64,000 nt of DNA from Sepiola atlantica (GCA_963556195.1 OY744537.1:19195274-19259273), one strand, 5' to 3'; shown: positions 1 through 12,475, numbered from the stretch's first letter. The notes: a model not told the origin generated them from the letters alone. A program made the numbers and translations.

Positions 1-1208
1 AGTCTTGATCCAGTGATGTATCCAGTGATATATTCTTCTTGCAGCTACTGATCCACAGGGACATTGTAAACTCCATCCTTACAATTGCCTTATTCTAAGA
101 CATTACTATCCTCTTGAGTTTTGTTAACAGACACTATGGCTGCTGTTTTTTTTTTGTTTTTTAAGTGAGTTGAACTTCTGAATCAAGCTCATGAAGATCG
201 TGCCTCAAGATTGTCTGGTCTGCATGAAGTTCTCCTCGTTGGTTGCAGCTATTCGTTAAACTGCAGGATTGCCGGTGTTACCCCCGAGAGCAGCAAGGCT
301 CGGCAGTTGCATGCAAGATCGTGGAAGGTTTAACCTAGAACACACAAAGGAATGGCGCAGAAGATACATTGCCACTTTAACTCCATTGATTTGCGGTTTT
401 GCACCTGACATGTCTTTGCTGGCCACACACAGAGGCAGAGACGACCAGAGGACGATGGATCCTGATGCCGACTCTTCCTGGATTTTCACCAGAGGTCTAT
501 TAGCCCGGTAGATCTGACACTACCACGTTGCCAGCGCCCTTACCACAGGGAGGGAGGGGGGTCTGCTCTTGTCGCGATGTTTTTTTCTAATGTATCGGAC
601 CGAAGATTCATTGATGTTGTAATAGCAGCCTATAGCAGCCAAGCTTCTCCGCTGCTTTAACATGTCGAAGTTGCACTTTTTCTATGAGGGTTCGCATCTT
701 CTGTTGCCACTTTGTTTAGTGCCAGATACCCGAGGAGGTGCAGAGCATTTGAGCGGCATTATAGGGGTTGAACTAAACTTAAAATTTTCAGATAATTCAC
801 AAACACAACACTGCAGAGTAAGACGATGAGTAGCGATCACACCAGTTGATGTGAAACGGAGAAGGTGGACGCTGAATAGATGCAATGCAATGGAGAGGCA
901 GAGAATGAATTAATAAGACGTCAATTTGATGGTCTTCTTTTTTTTGGTAAGGTTTCAAATCCAGGACAATTTATGCATCAATGAACCTTGCATTTCAAAG
1001 TATCAACATCACATGATTTTCATTAGATCTTTCTAATTGACCTCAATCAGATCAGTGAGACAATCATTAACTTTGCGGTATAAATGTCAAATTTTGAACG
1101 TTTTTTCTGGATTTTTTTCCAAAAAGCCTGTGAGGCAAGCCAAAAAAACTATGTGGTCAACATTTTCCAAAATTACCACTGTCAAAATACATTTTATTTG
1201 TGTTTTTA
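1..1208. other. No gene recognised
   Basis: Only short unconvincing frames. The first exon of LEO1 could be here or upstream, but no MxDLFG-like start was found. Confidence 0.5.
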
Positions 1209-1490
1209 TTTTTACCTGAATTATGATTGGATGATCAAAGCATATATTTTTTTACCTGAATTATGATTGGATAATCAAAGCATATATTTTTTTTATACCT
1301 GAATTATGATTGGATAATCAAAGCATTTTTTTTATACCTGAATTATGATTGGATAATCAAAGCATTTTTTTTTATACCTGGATTATGATTGGATAATCAA
1401 AGCATATATTTTTTTTATACCTGAATTATGATTGGATAATCAAAGCATTTTTTTTATACCTGAATTATGATTGAATGATCAAAACTTTTT
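1209..1490 (+). repeat. About 40-bp tandem array, 7 copies
   Basis: Seven copies of a unit containing acctgaattatgattggata atcaaagcat, separated by T-rich spacers of varying length, which makes the period 37-43 bp. Confidence 0.9.
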
Positions 1491-1560
1491 CTTTAGAGGA
1501 AAACATTTGGTATTAGCACAAAATATATTTTACAAACTTTAAAAAATGTTGCATTAACAG

Positions 1561-1756
1561 CCGGGTTGTAGAGTCGGAAAATATAAGGTCCAACTCTAAA
1601 GATTCCAAACTCTCCGACTCCGGCTTCTAGAATTACGAAATCTCCACTCTTAGAATTCCCAAATATCTAATTCTGGCTCCTTATTTTAAAGTCTTCCAAT
1701 ATTCAAACTGCCTGTTGATTCTTCAGAGATTAAAAATTCTGACTCCACAACCCTGG
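1561..1756. mobile_element. MITE-like element with inverted ends (gagtcgga-rich)
   Basis: It starts ccgggttgtagagtcggaaa and ends with the near inverse complement (tctgactccacaaccctgg). The interior repeats (t)ccgactcc/ggagtcgg motifs. It is about 196 bp with no coding capacity. A target-site duplication was not clear. Confidence 0.6.
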
Positions 1757-2222
1757 TTATCAGTGATAGAAGAGGAATTTAGTTATGTCAAAAGGACTGA
1801 TCTACTGCATGTTTGGAGTGGATGAATAGCTGAATGTATTGATCAGAAATTATTTTAATCATCACATTTGAAGGTGCACAGCTGTGTGTACTTAGGGTCA
1901 AAACGGTGGCATTTTCATCTACCGTGGCATGCAATTTTGAACCCACATTCTGTTACTTCACAGCTCTGGGCAATTGGTAGGAGTTACATCTATACTACTA
2001 ACTTTCATCTTTTTATCATCTGCAATTGGCAGGGCTCTCTCTATGCATTCCACATATCGTTGAGATTAATCAGTGGCAAGCTTGCTGTGCAAGTGATATC
2101 CTTGGAGGTTGAATAGTGTCATGGAACCTCTGCTTCTGTGCAAACAGGTTGTCTCGCTTCATCAGCTGGGTTTTTCTTGTGATACATTGTAATGACAAAA
2201 CTTCTCAAGCAAACTGAAATCT

Positions 2223-2868
2223 GTATCACCTGTTACTCGTGGGTATCGACTGAGCTGTGTCACCTGTTACTCGCGGCTATCGACTGAGCTGTGTCACCTG
2301 TTACTCGCGGGTATCGACTGAGCTGTGTCACCTGTTACTCGCGGGTATCGACTGAGCTGTGTCACCTGTTACTCGTGGGTATCGACTGAGCTGTGTCACC
2401 TGTTACTCGCGGGTATCGACTGAGCTGTGTCACCTGTTACTCGCGAGTATCGACTGAGCTGTATCACCTGTTACTCGCGGGTATCGACTGAGCTGTTTCA
2501 CCTGTTACTCGCGGGTATCGACTGAGCTGTGTCACCTGTTACTCGCGGGTATCGACTGAGCTGTGTCACCTGTTACTCGCGGCTATCGACTGAGCTGTGT
2601 CACCTGTTACTCGCGGCTATCGACTGAGCTGTGTCACCTGTTACTCGCGGCTATCGACTGAGCTGTGTCACCTGTTACTCGCGGCTATCGACTGAGCTGT
2701 GTCACCTGTTACTTGCGGCTATCGACTGAGCTGTGTCACCTGTTACTCGCGGCTATCGACTGAGCTGTGTCACCTGTTACTCGCGGCTATCGACTGAGCT
2801 GTGTCACCTGTTACTCGCGGCTATCGACTGAGCTGTGTCACCTGTTACTCGCGGCTATCGACTGAGCT
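2223..2868 (+). repeat. 34-bp tandem array, 19 copies
   Basis: Nineteen exact-length units (19 x 34 = 646 bp) of gtgtcacctgttactcgcgg ctatcgactgagct, with gggtatcg and gtgggtatcg variants toward the left and ggctatcg toward the right. It is richer in G+C and CpG than its surroundings. Confidence 0.96.
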
Positions 2869-3596
2869 TTTGGAAGACATGAGACATTCTGCAGGTCATA
2901 CTTCCCAGGTTTGCCATGCAGTCTTTTTGTCTTTGCCCTGAACGGCTGACATGGCATCATATCCTGTGAAAGAAACAGGTAACCACTTTATAAACTGACC
3001 ATTACTGAAACAACAGCAGGAATATCTGTCACGGTTATCAATTAACACAGATTTGTTTTGTTGTTTAGGGCATGTAGGAAGATTTAAGTATCAGCCTCTT
3101 TTCATTGCTGCAAGGACTTAAACCTTCCAGAGTGTTGATTTTGTTGCAAAGAACTTGTCCAGATATGTCACAATTTTGTCAGCTAGAAACACAAAAGCTC
3201 GGACTTGTTGTCATTATTGCAGAGGAAGCTTTTCCAGTTAGGTGGAACTTTGGTTTTGTCTGTCACTTAGTGTCTACCCACTTTGCCTCGTTTCAATTGT
3301 GTTTTAATTTTCAGATAGATGTCTGTCCTATCATTTTGATGAGTAAGCCTGTATCTTTGGAACATCTTGGACAGCATATTCTTCAAATGTCTGTGATGTG
3401 TTTGGTAATAATGAATGAACCAGAGAAGACCCATCACTGATGATGTCATCAGAGTTGTGAAATTGGTAGCTCTGATGTTTGACAAAATATGCAGGTCTGT
3501 GAGAATGGGTGACAGTCATCTTTTAGCGCCTGTACCTTCATCTTAATTGTATCCAATTCTACCCCTTGACCAAAGAACCTTGTTCTTCTTTATAGG

Positions 3597-3668
3597 TTTG
3601 TAGTAGAAGGAAACTTCATCATCAAGACCGTTGGAAAAGTCTCAGAAAGTAACCTTACCTTTCACAGG
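3597..3668 (+). other. Possible isolated exon-like segment
   Basis: Acceptor-like ttctttatag, 72 bp open in one frame (FVVEGNFIIKTVGKVSESNL, TFHR), and a perfect donor-like gtgagt. It does not resemble LEO1, and no neighbouring exon was found, so it may be a chance match or a piece of an unrelated or mobile sequence. Confidence 0.2.
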
Positions 3669-4741
3669 GTGAGTTCTAATGAGCTACGCAGCACTGGGAC
3701 GTTTAATGGTTTTTGTGTGTAACATTAAAATATGGCCTTCTCCAAAAAGTGGTTGCCGTGATTCTTCATCACATTAAATAACTTCTGGGTACTACTGCAG
3801 TTTACGCACCATGCTGAAAAAATAACGTTATTACTTAGAAACACATTCTTAATAGAGGAGGTGGGGGTGCTTTGTTAAACTTTCACCTAACAATTTAAGA
3901 AACAAAAGATACTGTAAAAATTGAACTTGAAAATCTTATCTAAAAAAAAATGGCACAGTCTGTAAACTGCAGAAGTACCAACTTCTGAACCATGTCTCTA
4001 AAGGATTTCTCTGCTCGGTCATGCTGTCTGATATTTTCACTGGCTATTTTGAGAAACCAAATGGCTAACCTCTAGTCCAAATAGCATCCATTACTTCAGT
4101 TAAGATGGCTCCTCGGTTATTATTTATGGCATCACAATCACTTTTGTCAATTGCATTGCCCTGTTCATGGGTTTGATAAATTAAACCAGAAAACTCCCTG
4201 TGGGTCTTGTGAACCAGAAATTTCCTCTGTTGAAATTTATTGAACAATTGAGCATGTGATTATTTTAAAGAGATTCTGTCTTTGAGGCGTATGGGAACAA
4301 ATTGCGCATAGTTCATATTGATGTCTGTAAAAAAGAACGAGATGAGTGCAGACAATGCTTGAATACAAAGTGAAGTTAGTCTCTCTGAAGGATCTGATCA
4401 ACAAGAAAGTCACCAATTTCATTGATAACACAAGATCTCAAAATTGAAACTGAACCGTGCTTCATCAGAAACTTTGTATTGGTGAAATTGTGGATGCCTT
4501 ACTTTCTTAGCGTCTCAGATGGTTCAACCATGTACAGCGTGCCACCTCTTGCATCAACTCTATAACACTCATGTATATTTCAGGCTCTGGGGAGTCTGAT
4601 AGACTTGGCTTGAGTGTAAGAAGTGATATGACTGCATGCAACCTGACTTTGGATTGGATAATGTGGAGAGCAGACTTGAGACATTACCTTGTGTTGCTCA
4701 CCCGGGTGTTCAGAACACTTGCAGCCCCTAAATAGCAAATG

Positions 4742-5877
4742 CTATGATGATGATGATAAAGTTTTCCATCCTTCGTTCATCACAACAGTCTTCAAAACAT
4801 ACAGCTATGATGATGATGATAAAGTTTTCCATCCTTCGTTCATCACAACAGTCTTCAAAACATACAGCTATGATGATGATGATAAAGTTTTCCATCCTTC
4901 GTTCATCACAACAGTCTTCAAAACATACAGCTATGATGATGATGATAAAGTGTTCCATCCTTCGTTCATCACAACAGTCTTCAAAACATACAGCTATGAT
5001 GATGATGATGATAAAGTTTTCCATCCTTCGTTCATCACAACAGTCTTCAAAACATACAGCTATGATGATGATGATAAAGTTTTCCATCCTTCGTTCATCA
5101 CAACAGTCTTCAAAACATACAGCTATGATGATGATGATAAAGTTTTCCATCCTTCGTTCATCACAAGTCTTCAAAACATACAGCTATGATGATGATGATA
5201 AAGTTTTCCATCCTTCGTTCATCACAAGTCTTCAAAACATACAGCTATGATGATGATGATAAAGTTTTCCATCCTTCGTTCATCACAACAGTCTTCAAAA
5301 CATACAGCTATGATGATGATGATAAAGTTTTCCATCCTTCGTTCATCACAACAGTCTTCAAAACATACAGCTATGATGATGATGATGATAAAGTTTTCCA
5401 TCCTTCGTTCATCACAACAGTCTTCAAAACATACAGCTATGATGATGATGATAAAGTTTTCCATCCTTCGTTCATCACAACAGTCTTCAAAACATACAGC
5501 TATGATGATGATGATAAAGTTTTCCATCCTTCGTTCATCACAACAGTCTTCAAAACATACAGCTATGATGATGATGATAAAGTTTTCCATCCTTCGTTCA
5601 TCACAACAGTCTTCAAAACATACAGCTATGATGATGATGATAAAGTTTTCCATCCTTCGTTCATCACAACAGTCTTCAAAACATACAGCTATGATGATGA
5701 TGATAAAGTTTTCCATCCTTCGTTCATCACAACAGTCTTCAAAACATACAGCTATGATGATGATGATAAAGTTTTCCATCCTTCGTTCATCATAACAGTC
5801 TTCAAAACATACAGATATGATGATGATGATAAAGTTTTCCATCCTTCGTTCATCACAACAGTCTTCAAAACATACAG
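4742..5877 (+). repeat. 63-bp tandem array, 18 copies
   Basis: Unit ctatgatgatgatgataaag ttttccatccttcgttcatc acaacagtcttcaaaacata cag (63 bp). Eighteen copies fit exactly once two 3-bp (ATG) insertions and two 2-bp deletions are counted. The unit lacks stops in several frames on both strands, so it creates long spurious open frames (for example a 21-residue YDDDDKVFHPSFITTVFKTYS repeat). The 2-bp deletions break any one frame, so I do not call a gene. Confidence 0.96.
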
Positions 5878-5910
5878 CTGTTCATTTTCTTCTCTTAGAG
5901 AATGTTTTTT

Positions 5911-6010
5911 TTTTTAACGAAGTTCACCCCAAACAAGGCAGGCCGCCACTGTAGACGTAAGGGGCTACTGAGAAGAAAGAAAAGGGGAGAAGGATGGGAG
6001 GGGTCAGCCT
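5911..6010 (-). mobile_element. LINE 3' UTR scrap
   Basis: Poly(T), then aacgaagttcaccccaaaca aggcaggccgccactgtaga, the inverse complement of the LINE 3' end at 7745-7805. It sits immediately after the 63-bp array. Confidence 0.75.
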
Positions 6011-6389
6011 AAACTGGGATCTGCGCAACGAGATGTGATGTAGCTTGGTGAACTTGGTGTGTTCTTGTTACTGTTATTCCCAAAGAAGCCATGCATGCCT
6101 CCACAAGAGCATCTGTCTTGGAGTAGGGGATCGAGATACCTTAATATCTCTGGAATCCACTGAACATGATGACAAATTTATGCTCTCTGTACAGTTCTGG
6201 CAAGTGCATAGATTTGCTAGTCTGTAGCTATGATAGTTACCTGATCTGGATTCAGGTATGCAATAGCATCTCTGGTTTTGTCTATGGAATGTTTTACTGC
6301 AGTAATTGAAGCGGCTTCATTCCAAAGAAGAGGCTCAAGGTATGCATTAATGACTTTAAGCTTTTAAGTCTGTCTTTCTTTCTTTCTTT

Positions 6390-6422
<33 letters not shown>

Positions 6423-6925
6423 CGTGGTCAGCTAACCAGGTGATATTGTCCTTATTATGTAGTGTTTGTGTGAGCTAACTTGCTCCAACCATTCATATTC
6501 CTTTTGTAACAGGATATTTGGCACATTATCATATGTGACATTGCTCTTGGGAGGACAGGGATTCTTTTTTTTTTTTTCTTCAAAGAAGCAAATGAAACAT
6601 ATTGGAACCAAGAAGATCTGTAACTTTCTTTACCTTTTATGTTCCTAGTTTGAATTGATTCTCAAACTTTTTGATTTTCTGATGTTGAATGCTGAAAGAT
6701 AAAGATGCTTGTTCTATGAAAGGAAGTAGTTGGAGATGTAGAAAGTGGACCATGAGTTTACTTTCGGCAGATTCGTAACTCTCGCTTCCCTTATTTTGTC
6801 ATTTAGTCCTCACATTCCATGAACGATGTTTCTCACAAAGGGGGAAGAATTGCTGTTTCTAGGTCAGAATCTATCCATCTAACACTTATCGTTGGCTTGT
6901 TTTTAACCTTGAAGTTATATTTTTT
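6010..6925. other. No gene recognised
   Basis: Non-coding sequence with a T-rich tract at 6380-6420 and an octanucleotide-scale pyrimidine run. Nothing else is supported. Confidence 0.5.
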
Positions 6926-6995
6926 TTAGCTCCTTACGTCAAGTGGCTTCATGCCTTGTCTGGAGCGATTTCCATAAAAGAAAAGTTGCATTTGC
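6925..6995 (+). mobile_element. LINE 3' UTR scrap
   Basis: gctccttacgtcaagtggct tcatgccttgtctggagcga tttcc is the 3' end also found (inverted) at 40310-40345. Confidence 0.6.
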
Positions 6996-7396
6996 TGTGT
7001 TTTGAAACCATTCTCTTATAAAAAGAATTCCAACTAATTAAAACATTAAAATGTGCATTAAAAGATAGCTTAAACTACTTTACATCCTGTTAAAACTTCA
7101 TCTCTGAACAAATTATAACAGGAAACAGAATATTTTTTAGTCAAAAAAGGGCACAATCTTGAAAACTAGGAGCTATATTGAATTTTTTATACCATTGAAT
7201 TTGTTATGTCAAAATACATCTTGATAACTAGATCATTAAAATGTGTCCAAACATTCATACTCTCTCTTGAAAACCCCCACTTTTTTTTTATTTTTACATT
7301 TGATCTGACGACCATCTTTAATTTTCAGTAGGCCTTAGGTATTATTCATGCAACATTTAAATGCAAAAAAGAGTTGCTAACTTGATAGGTCCTTCA

Positions 7397-7815
7397 CTAT
7401 CCACCAAGCTCCAGCCTCTGTCCCATCGCCGCAGTGTTGCTTCCTTGTGCCTGTTTTACAAGTACTTCAATAGATTGTGCTCTAATGAGCTTGCTGCTCT
7501 GGTGCCCCCACAACGTAAATTTACTAGACCAACCCGATAATCTGCCAAATCCCATCCATACACTGTGGATGTCCCCAGATGCCGTAGAGCTTTCTACTCC
7601 AAAAGCTTCTTTCCTCGTGCTGCTGGACTCTGGAACTCCCTCCCTGCTTCCTGCTTTCCTGACATACAGAAATTTAGAACCAACGTAAACAGACATCTTG
7701 CTGCGCGGCTCCTAATTTAGGTTGAATTCCCCCCCCCCCCTTTTTTCTTTCTCAGTAGCCCCTTACGCCTACAGTGGCGGCCTGCCTTGTTTGGGGTGAA
7801 CTAAGATAAAAAAAA
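7397..7815 (+). mobile_element. LINE 3' end (Jockey/CR1-like), truncated
   Basis: Across frame breaks it reads the C-terminal LINE protein signature (SFFPRAAGLWNSLPASCFPD, NVNRHLAA), then a 3' UTR ctcagtagccccttacgcct acagtggcggcctgcc, then poly(A) at about 7803-7817. 5' truncated. Confidence 0.8.
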
Positions 7816-7825
7816 AAAATTTAAG

Positions 7826-8000
7826 TTGACAGGGGAAGGCTAAGGAAAACATGGAAGGAAATGATAAGGATGGATTTGAGAGAAAGAAGGATAAATGAAG
7901 AACTGGTTAGAAATAGGAATAGTTTATAAGTCAATTTCTAAATGTCGTCCAACATATGGCCGCTTATAAAATGAGTGTTAAACCGAATGTGATGATGATT
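7826..8000 (+). mobile_element. RTE-like LINE 3' terminus
   Basis: It encodes RLRKTWKEMIRMDLRERR-type sequence, the C-terminal end of RTE-like LINE proteins, and finishes in gtgttaaaccgaatgtgatg atg, the short trinucleotide tail typical of RTE. It abuts the poly(A) of the preceding LINE. Confidence 0.7.
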
Positions 8001-8009
8001 TGGTGCTTA

Positions 8010-9400
8010 TCCTACAAAAAAACGATTCTGAAATATTGACTTAATCTGCTGGGCTGTTCTGTTTGTGTTTCTAGTATGTCTGAGAATGGTTGATTGATGG
8101 ATTCATCATTGTCTGGATCAGTTTGGTTAAATTTATCAATATCAACAACGGCTGATCTTTGGAATTCCTTGAAAATGCTGCTGTTGCTCGTAAAGAGACT
8201 TGCCTGCCAGTGATCATGGATCCATTCTGTTCTACAATTCTCATTCATAGAAAGTTGATAATGGGAAAACAAGTTAATACTTAGTCATTCTTTATGATGT
8301 AAACCTTCAGGCTTGAAGCATGAAGAAAGGAAGTGTGTATTATACACAAATAAGTATAGTACTTATTTCTTTTAACTTCTAACAAAATATTAAAGAATTC
8401 ATTAAAATTTGAAACAAACTATTTTTAAAAGAAAAGCATAAGGTCAAGTAAACTTTGCAAAAATATTTTGAACTAAATAATTATGTTAGTAGTGTTTTGT
8501 TGTAATTCTAAAAAAAAAAAAAAACTTACTTCAGTCCTTGCAGAAATTACTGACTTTGACTTCCGCTAGTTATGCTTATTACCATCCATATTCAGGACAC
8601 AATTGCTGAATATAAGTTATATCTAGGGTTTTAACTAAGGGGAAACATTTTTTTTTTATTTTAAACATTAATATTTACAGATATATTTTCTTTGTTGGTA
8701 TCTTTTAAAAGTATGGTAGTCAAAGTATCGATACTTTCTTTTTAAAACTATTTGTTTGATAACGAATGCAACAAAATTATAAAAAGAATATGACATTGAC
8801 TTTTGCAAAGTTTAATATTTTATTTTTTAAATTTTCCTCTTTCTTTTATTTCTTTTGTGTATATTGTACCTGTCGTTTAAGTATCGACCCAGCCCTTTGA
8901 TCTTCCCGCTCTCTCTCCTGACCAATTTTTGACCTAGCTATGTTTATTTTACTTCCAATTCTCTTTCATTATTGCGTCATTGTTCTTTTTCTTCTCCCTT
9001 TTTTGGTCTGGTTTAAAGGTCTGTGATGTGTGAGTATGTGTTATATATATATAAGTGGAAGACCACTCCTCACATGTTAGTCTGTAGTTTCAACTTATTA
9101 CTAGATCTCAACATTTTGAACCGAGAAAGTGATCTAGCTGTTGTATAAAGCTAGATCTCTATATTAACAATCTTAGTACAGATACTTTTTCAGACAATGA
9201 CACTGTGGCGATGGAAAAGTTGCGACACGTGTGGGCCTGACAGTTTCTGATCTGCACACGGACAAGATTAACCCTATCCTGAAATCACTTTTCTGAATGA
9301 TGGAGTGGCACTCGTCTGACAAGATGTTGCAGTCATAATATATATATATATATGTCACAAGTTAGTAGAAACAAACATCAATGTGCTCGATTGTAGGTTT
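8010..9400. other. No gene recognised
   Basis: AT-rich intronic or upstream DNA with short (TA)n near 9040 and 9340. Open frames are short and lack family features. Confidence 0.5.
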
Positions 9401-9407
9401 TACAAGA

Positions 9408-9614
9408 ATAATTGTTTTATTTAAACACTATACAATACTGTCTCTGTTGGGGATACACGGGTTTCACTTATCTAGTCATCCTGGATTTAGGAGGAAATCC
9501 ACCTTTCTGGAATATGAATAAGTCAGATCTTCTAAATGAAGGATAATCAGATAGATGAAACCTAGATATCCCTAACAGACACAGTAACGTATAGTATTTA
9601 AATAAAATAATTAT
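9408..9614. mobile_element. Foldback/MITE-like element
   Basis: The left half (ataattgttttatttaaaca, then ctatacaatactgtctctg) is mirrored by the right half (cagacacagtaacgtatag, then tatttaaataaaataatta), giving imperfect arms over nearly the full 207 bp. Non-coding. Confidence 0.7.
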
Positions 9615-9939
9615 ATATATAATGAGATATGTCATCTACAGACAGCGGTTTTGTCATCATTCTGCCTCTTCAGTGTGGCTAGCATGTCACTGACGAGAAT
9701 TGAAACTGTAACCATAACATCTTTCACGTACACCATGGAAAAGCTGTTAACGCAACAATTTCTAATCACATGGTCTCTGGTTCACAGGCTTCTCGTGTTA
9801 TGAAATTTAATCCTCATGACATCTTTTAGCAAGTACCTGAAAATTATATGGCACAGATGAACCGAAGCATTATAGGTGAAATTGGGTATAATGAAACCAT
9901 TCATAAGTAGTTGGATGGCATGCTATGTACACGGCTATT

Positions 9940-10265
9940 TACCAGCAGTGTTTTTATTCATCTTCCTCCCACAAGGTAAGATGTGGCACAAGGTCGGGAA
10001 AGTGGGATTTGAAAAGCCAACGCCCGAGAAGGTGAGCACTCTGACCTACAAAAAATGCCTGGGCAGCCCCGTCGGCATTCCCCGGTAGGAGCGCCTCAGG
10101 CAGTAAGCAATAAACTTACTCCTCCCCAAAGAAGGGAGACAAAGCCTGGGAGGGTAGACCTCCTAGAACTGCACATGACAAACCTACAAACCGGCGGAAT
10201 CAAGACGACACCGGTCTATAGGGTGTAGTATCCATCGGAACAGATACTACACTTTGATCCCGACC
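9940..10265. mobile_element. Dispersed repeat, copy 1 (gtcggcattccccggtagg family)
   Basis: It shares about 300 bp with 54945-55240, including gcctgggcagccccgtcggc attccccggtagg, cagtaagcaataaacttact cctcccc and gtatccatcggaacagatac tacactttgatc. It is GC-richer than its surroundings. On the - strand it contains pol III A/B-box-like sequence (GGTCAGAGTG ... CAAATCCC), so it may be SINE-related, though the box is not at the end. Confidence 0.75.
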
Positions 10266-11049
10266 AAAAGGCCGAGAAAGCAGTGTTATCTAAACTGGTA
10301 CATTTCTTTTGTTTGCTTAGTACTAGTGGCATATCAAAGTTAAAATGCTGATAATTTGACAACCTGTGGCAAAAATATTGTGAATTTTAAATATATTGTC
10401 AGCAGAGTAAATGTTTTTGTTATCTTGTATAACCTCTTTGCAGAGCCATTCTGTCATTTTTTTTACCGTAAAGTATGTCATTGTCACTCTCGTTCTTCCT
10501 TATAAAGTATTAAATACCCAATTTGTTGTTAACAAGAAAGCAAACACAATGCAGCTTCAATAAGTCTTTCTTTATTCACTATATTTGTATCAAACAAAGT
10601 AAAGTTTTCTGTATATCTTTAGTGACTTTGTCACCAGTTGTCTTCAAGTTGGGGCCAAGAAGGGGAGTTAACTTCACAAGCTGGTATAGGCTTGTTTGTG
10701 AATCGCATCACATTGGATTCATCCTCTTGATTCTGGCGTTCTGCTTTGTATACCTTCATTTCTTATTTTATGGACAAGAAATACTCACAGCTGACGTGAT
10801 TTAGGTCCAACCCTGATTTGTTACTTGTTCAAAAAATCAACTCACTTGGGTCAAATTTTGTAGGTTGCAATTTTTGCAGGAGTTTCTTAAAACTTAGTCA
10901 GGAATTGGAACCTTTTCAACCAACTCACTCCCTTCCTATTCTAAGGTTGTAATTAAATGTTTTAATAACATATTCAGATTTTTTTATGACGAGATTGCAA
11001 TCTGATTTTTTACCTCTGGATTTAGAATCTGATTTTTTTTCTCCTTTTA

Positions 11050-11620
11050 TATCTCTTAAGTATGTTTGCATATTTGTATGTACATGATTCATTACTTAAC
11101 TAATTAACAGAACATTATGAATTTTTGAACACAGCTGCTAGATGTAAGAGGTTCAAATGTAGGAAATATATAATTTAGTTTTATCCAAAGATAGTGGAAG
11201 CTTTTTTTGAGAATTAGACATTTTTGTGAAATTTTAGCAATAGACATGACATCAATTAATAAATATTCCCAAAATTTCAGTTTCCTTGCAGTATTTTAAA
11301 GGGTTTTTTGAGGGCATAACTTCCAATTTGAGAATTTCAGTATATCACATTTGCATTGAATTTCGTTCATAGTCATTAGACAACATTTCCTGAATTTCGA
11401 TTTCTTAAGCCCCCTTATGTTTAAACCTTAAATTGTAGAGATTTTCTAGAATCAAAATCATGTAATGGATTTTGATTTTAATTAGAATAAGGATTCTAAA
11501 CATAGGTCTAGTATACTTATATCTTGATTTTAATCTTCATAAGGGGACATACAAGTAGTGCAAAACTGTTCTGCTGAAAGAATTAATTTTACCCATCCTG
11601 GGACAGGTATTCTAATATAA

Positions 11621-11652
<32 letters not shown>
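11050..11652 (+). mobile_element. Dispersed non-coding repeat ending in (TA)n, copy 1
   Basis: It is collinear with 53010-53670 (attatgaatttttgaacaca, tagatgtaagaggttcaaat, agaatcaaaatcatgtaatg gattttgat, cccatcctgggacaggtatt) and both copies end in (TA)n. No coding capacity seen. Confidence 0.8.
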
Positions 11653-11654
<2 letters not shown>

Positions 11655-11988
11655 GTTTGTTTAACGGACGTTGTGTCTCGCCAAAATATATTTTTCCGCA
11701 ATCGGTGCATGGTATAGTGTAAATTCCAGCTGAAGTGGGAGATGTAAGGACTTTATTTTTGTTTTTATGTTTTTTTAAGATGTTTTTAATAGTAAGTGAG
11801 GTAGCTTGGATAATTCTGAAACCATGTTGGGAAAGAGAAGAGAAGAGATGTTTGTTGCGAGAATTAGTAGGGAGGAAAACATTTCTTGGTATGGGTTGTG
11901 TCGTATTAGGAGCTTGTTTTCATATTTTTTATATTTTTTAGATGTATTTGGATAGCTTTCTTTTTAGCGGAGAGAATGATATGTTGGC

Positions 11989-12054
<66 letters not shown>

Positions 12055-12150
12055 GATGGTCTTTTTTGTATTAAAATCAAAAAAATTAAATGTTTCATCG
12101 TCGTCTTGTGCGCCATATAATTCGTTTTTAATTCTTGGAACACTGTTCAA
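11655..12150 (-). mobile_element. Penelope-like element fragment with GIY-YIG endonuclease
   Basis: On the - strand the frame holds GIYTIPCTDCGKIYFGETQR (about 11730-11670), which carries the GIY and YxG (here YFG) halves of a GIY-YIG nuclease with the usual spacing. Upstream (about 11935-11800) come NTTQTIP and a KNILKKHKNK-type basic linker. Upstream again (12130-12050) is NSVPRIKNELYGAQDDDETF. This order (RT end, linker, GIY-YIG) is that of endonuclease-bearing Penelope-like elements. A (TA)n run splits it near 11990-12035 and another bounds its 3' side. Confidence 0.7.
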
Positions 12151-12274
12151 ATTTTGTTGATCTTAACTTTTTATTTATACATATATATATATATATATAT
12201 CATTTTTAATATTTTATGTATCGATTTTCAGTATTGACTTTAACAGTGCTCAATACGTGATTAGAGCTAGGTAG

Positions 12275-12428
12275 TAAGTTATGAAAATATATTTATGGCA
12301 ATTAAGCTACACAGAGGCTTCCACGTTTCATCCCTGTAAAGAATCGTTATTTTAACCTGGCGATTCCCTATGGGGATGAAACACGGAAGCCTCTGTGTAG
12401 CTTAATTGCCATAAACATATTTTCATAA

Positions 12429-12432
<4 letters not shown>
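12275..12432. mobile_element. Foldback element with about 60-bp arms
   Basis: The arm taagttatgaaaatatattt, then atggcaattaagctacacag aggcttcc, is repeated inverted at 12370-12432 with very few mismatches. The loop is about 40 bp. It is bordered on the right by a (TA)n tract. Confidence 0.75.

Positions 12433-12475
<43 letters not shown>

Noticed and set aside
4744..5860. DDDDK enteropeptidase-type sites
   Set aside because: They are an accident of GATGATGATGATAAA in the non-coding 63-bp repeat.
4689..5917. Long open frames (up to 243 codons) on both strands
   Set aside because: They follow the 63-bp tandem unit, which lacks stops in several frames. Two 2-bp deletions switch frame mid-array, and there is no start, splice or family evidence.
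10523..10804. 93-codon + frame with hydrophobic stretches
   Set aside because: No family match, no splice context, AT-rich intron. Hydrophobicity follows from T-rich codons.
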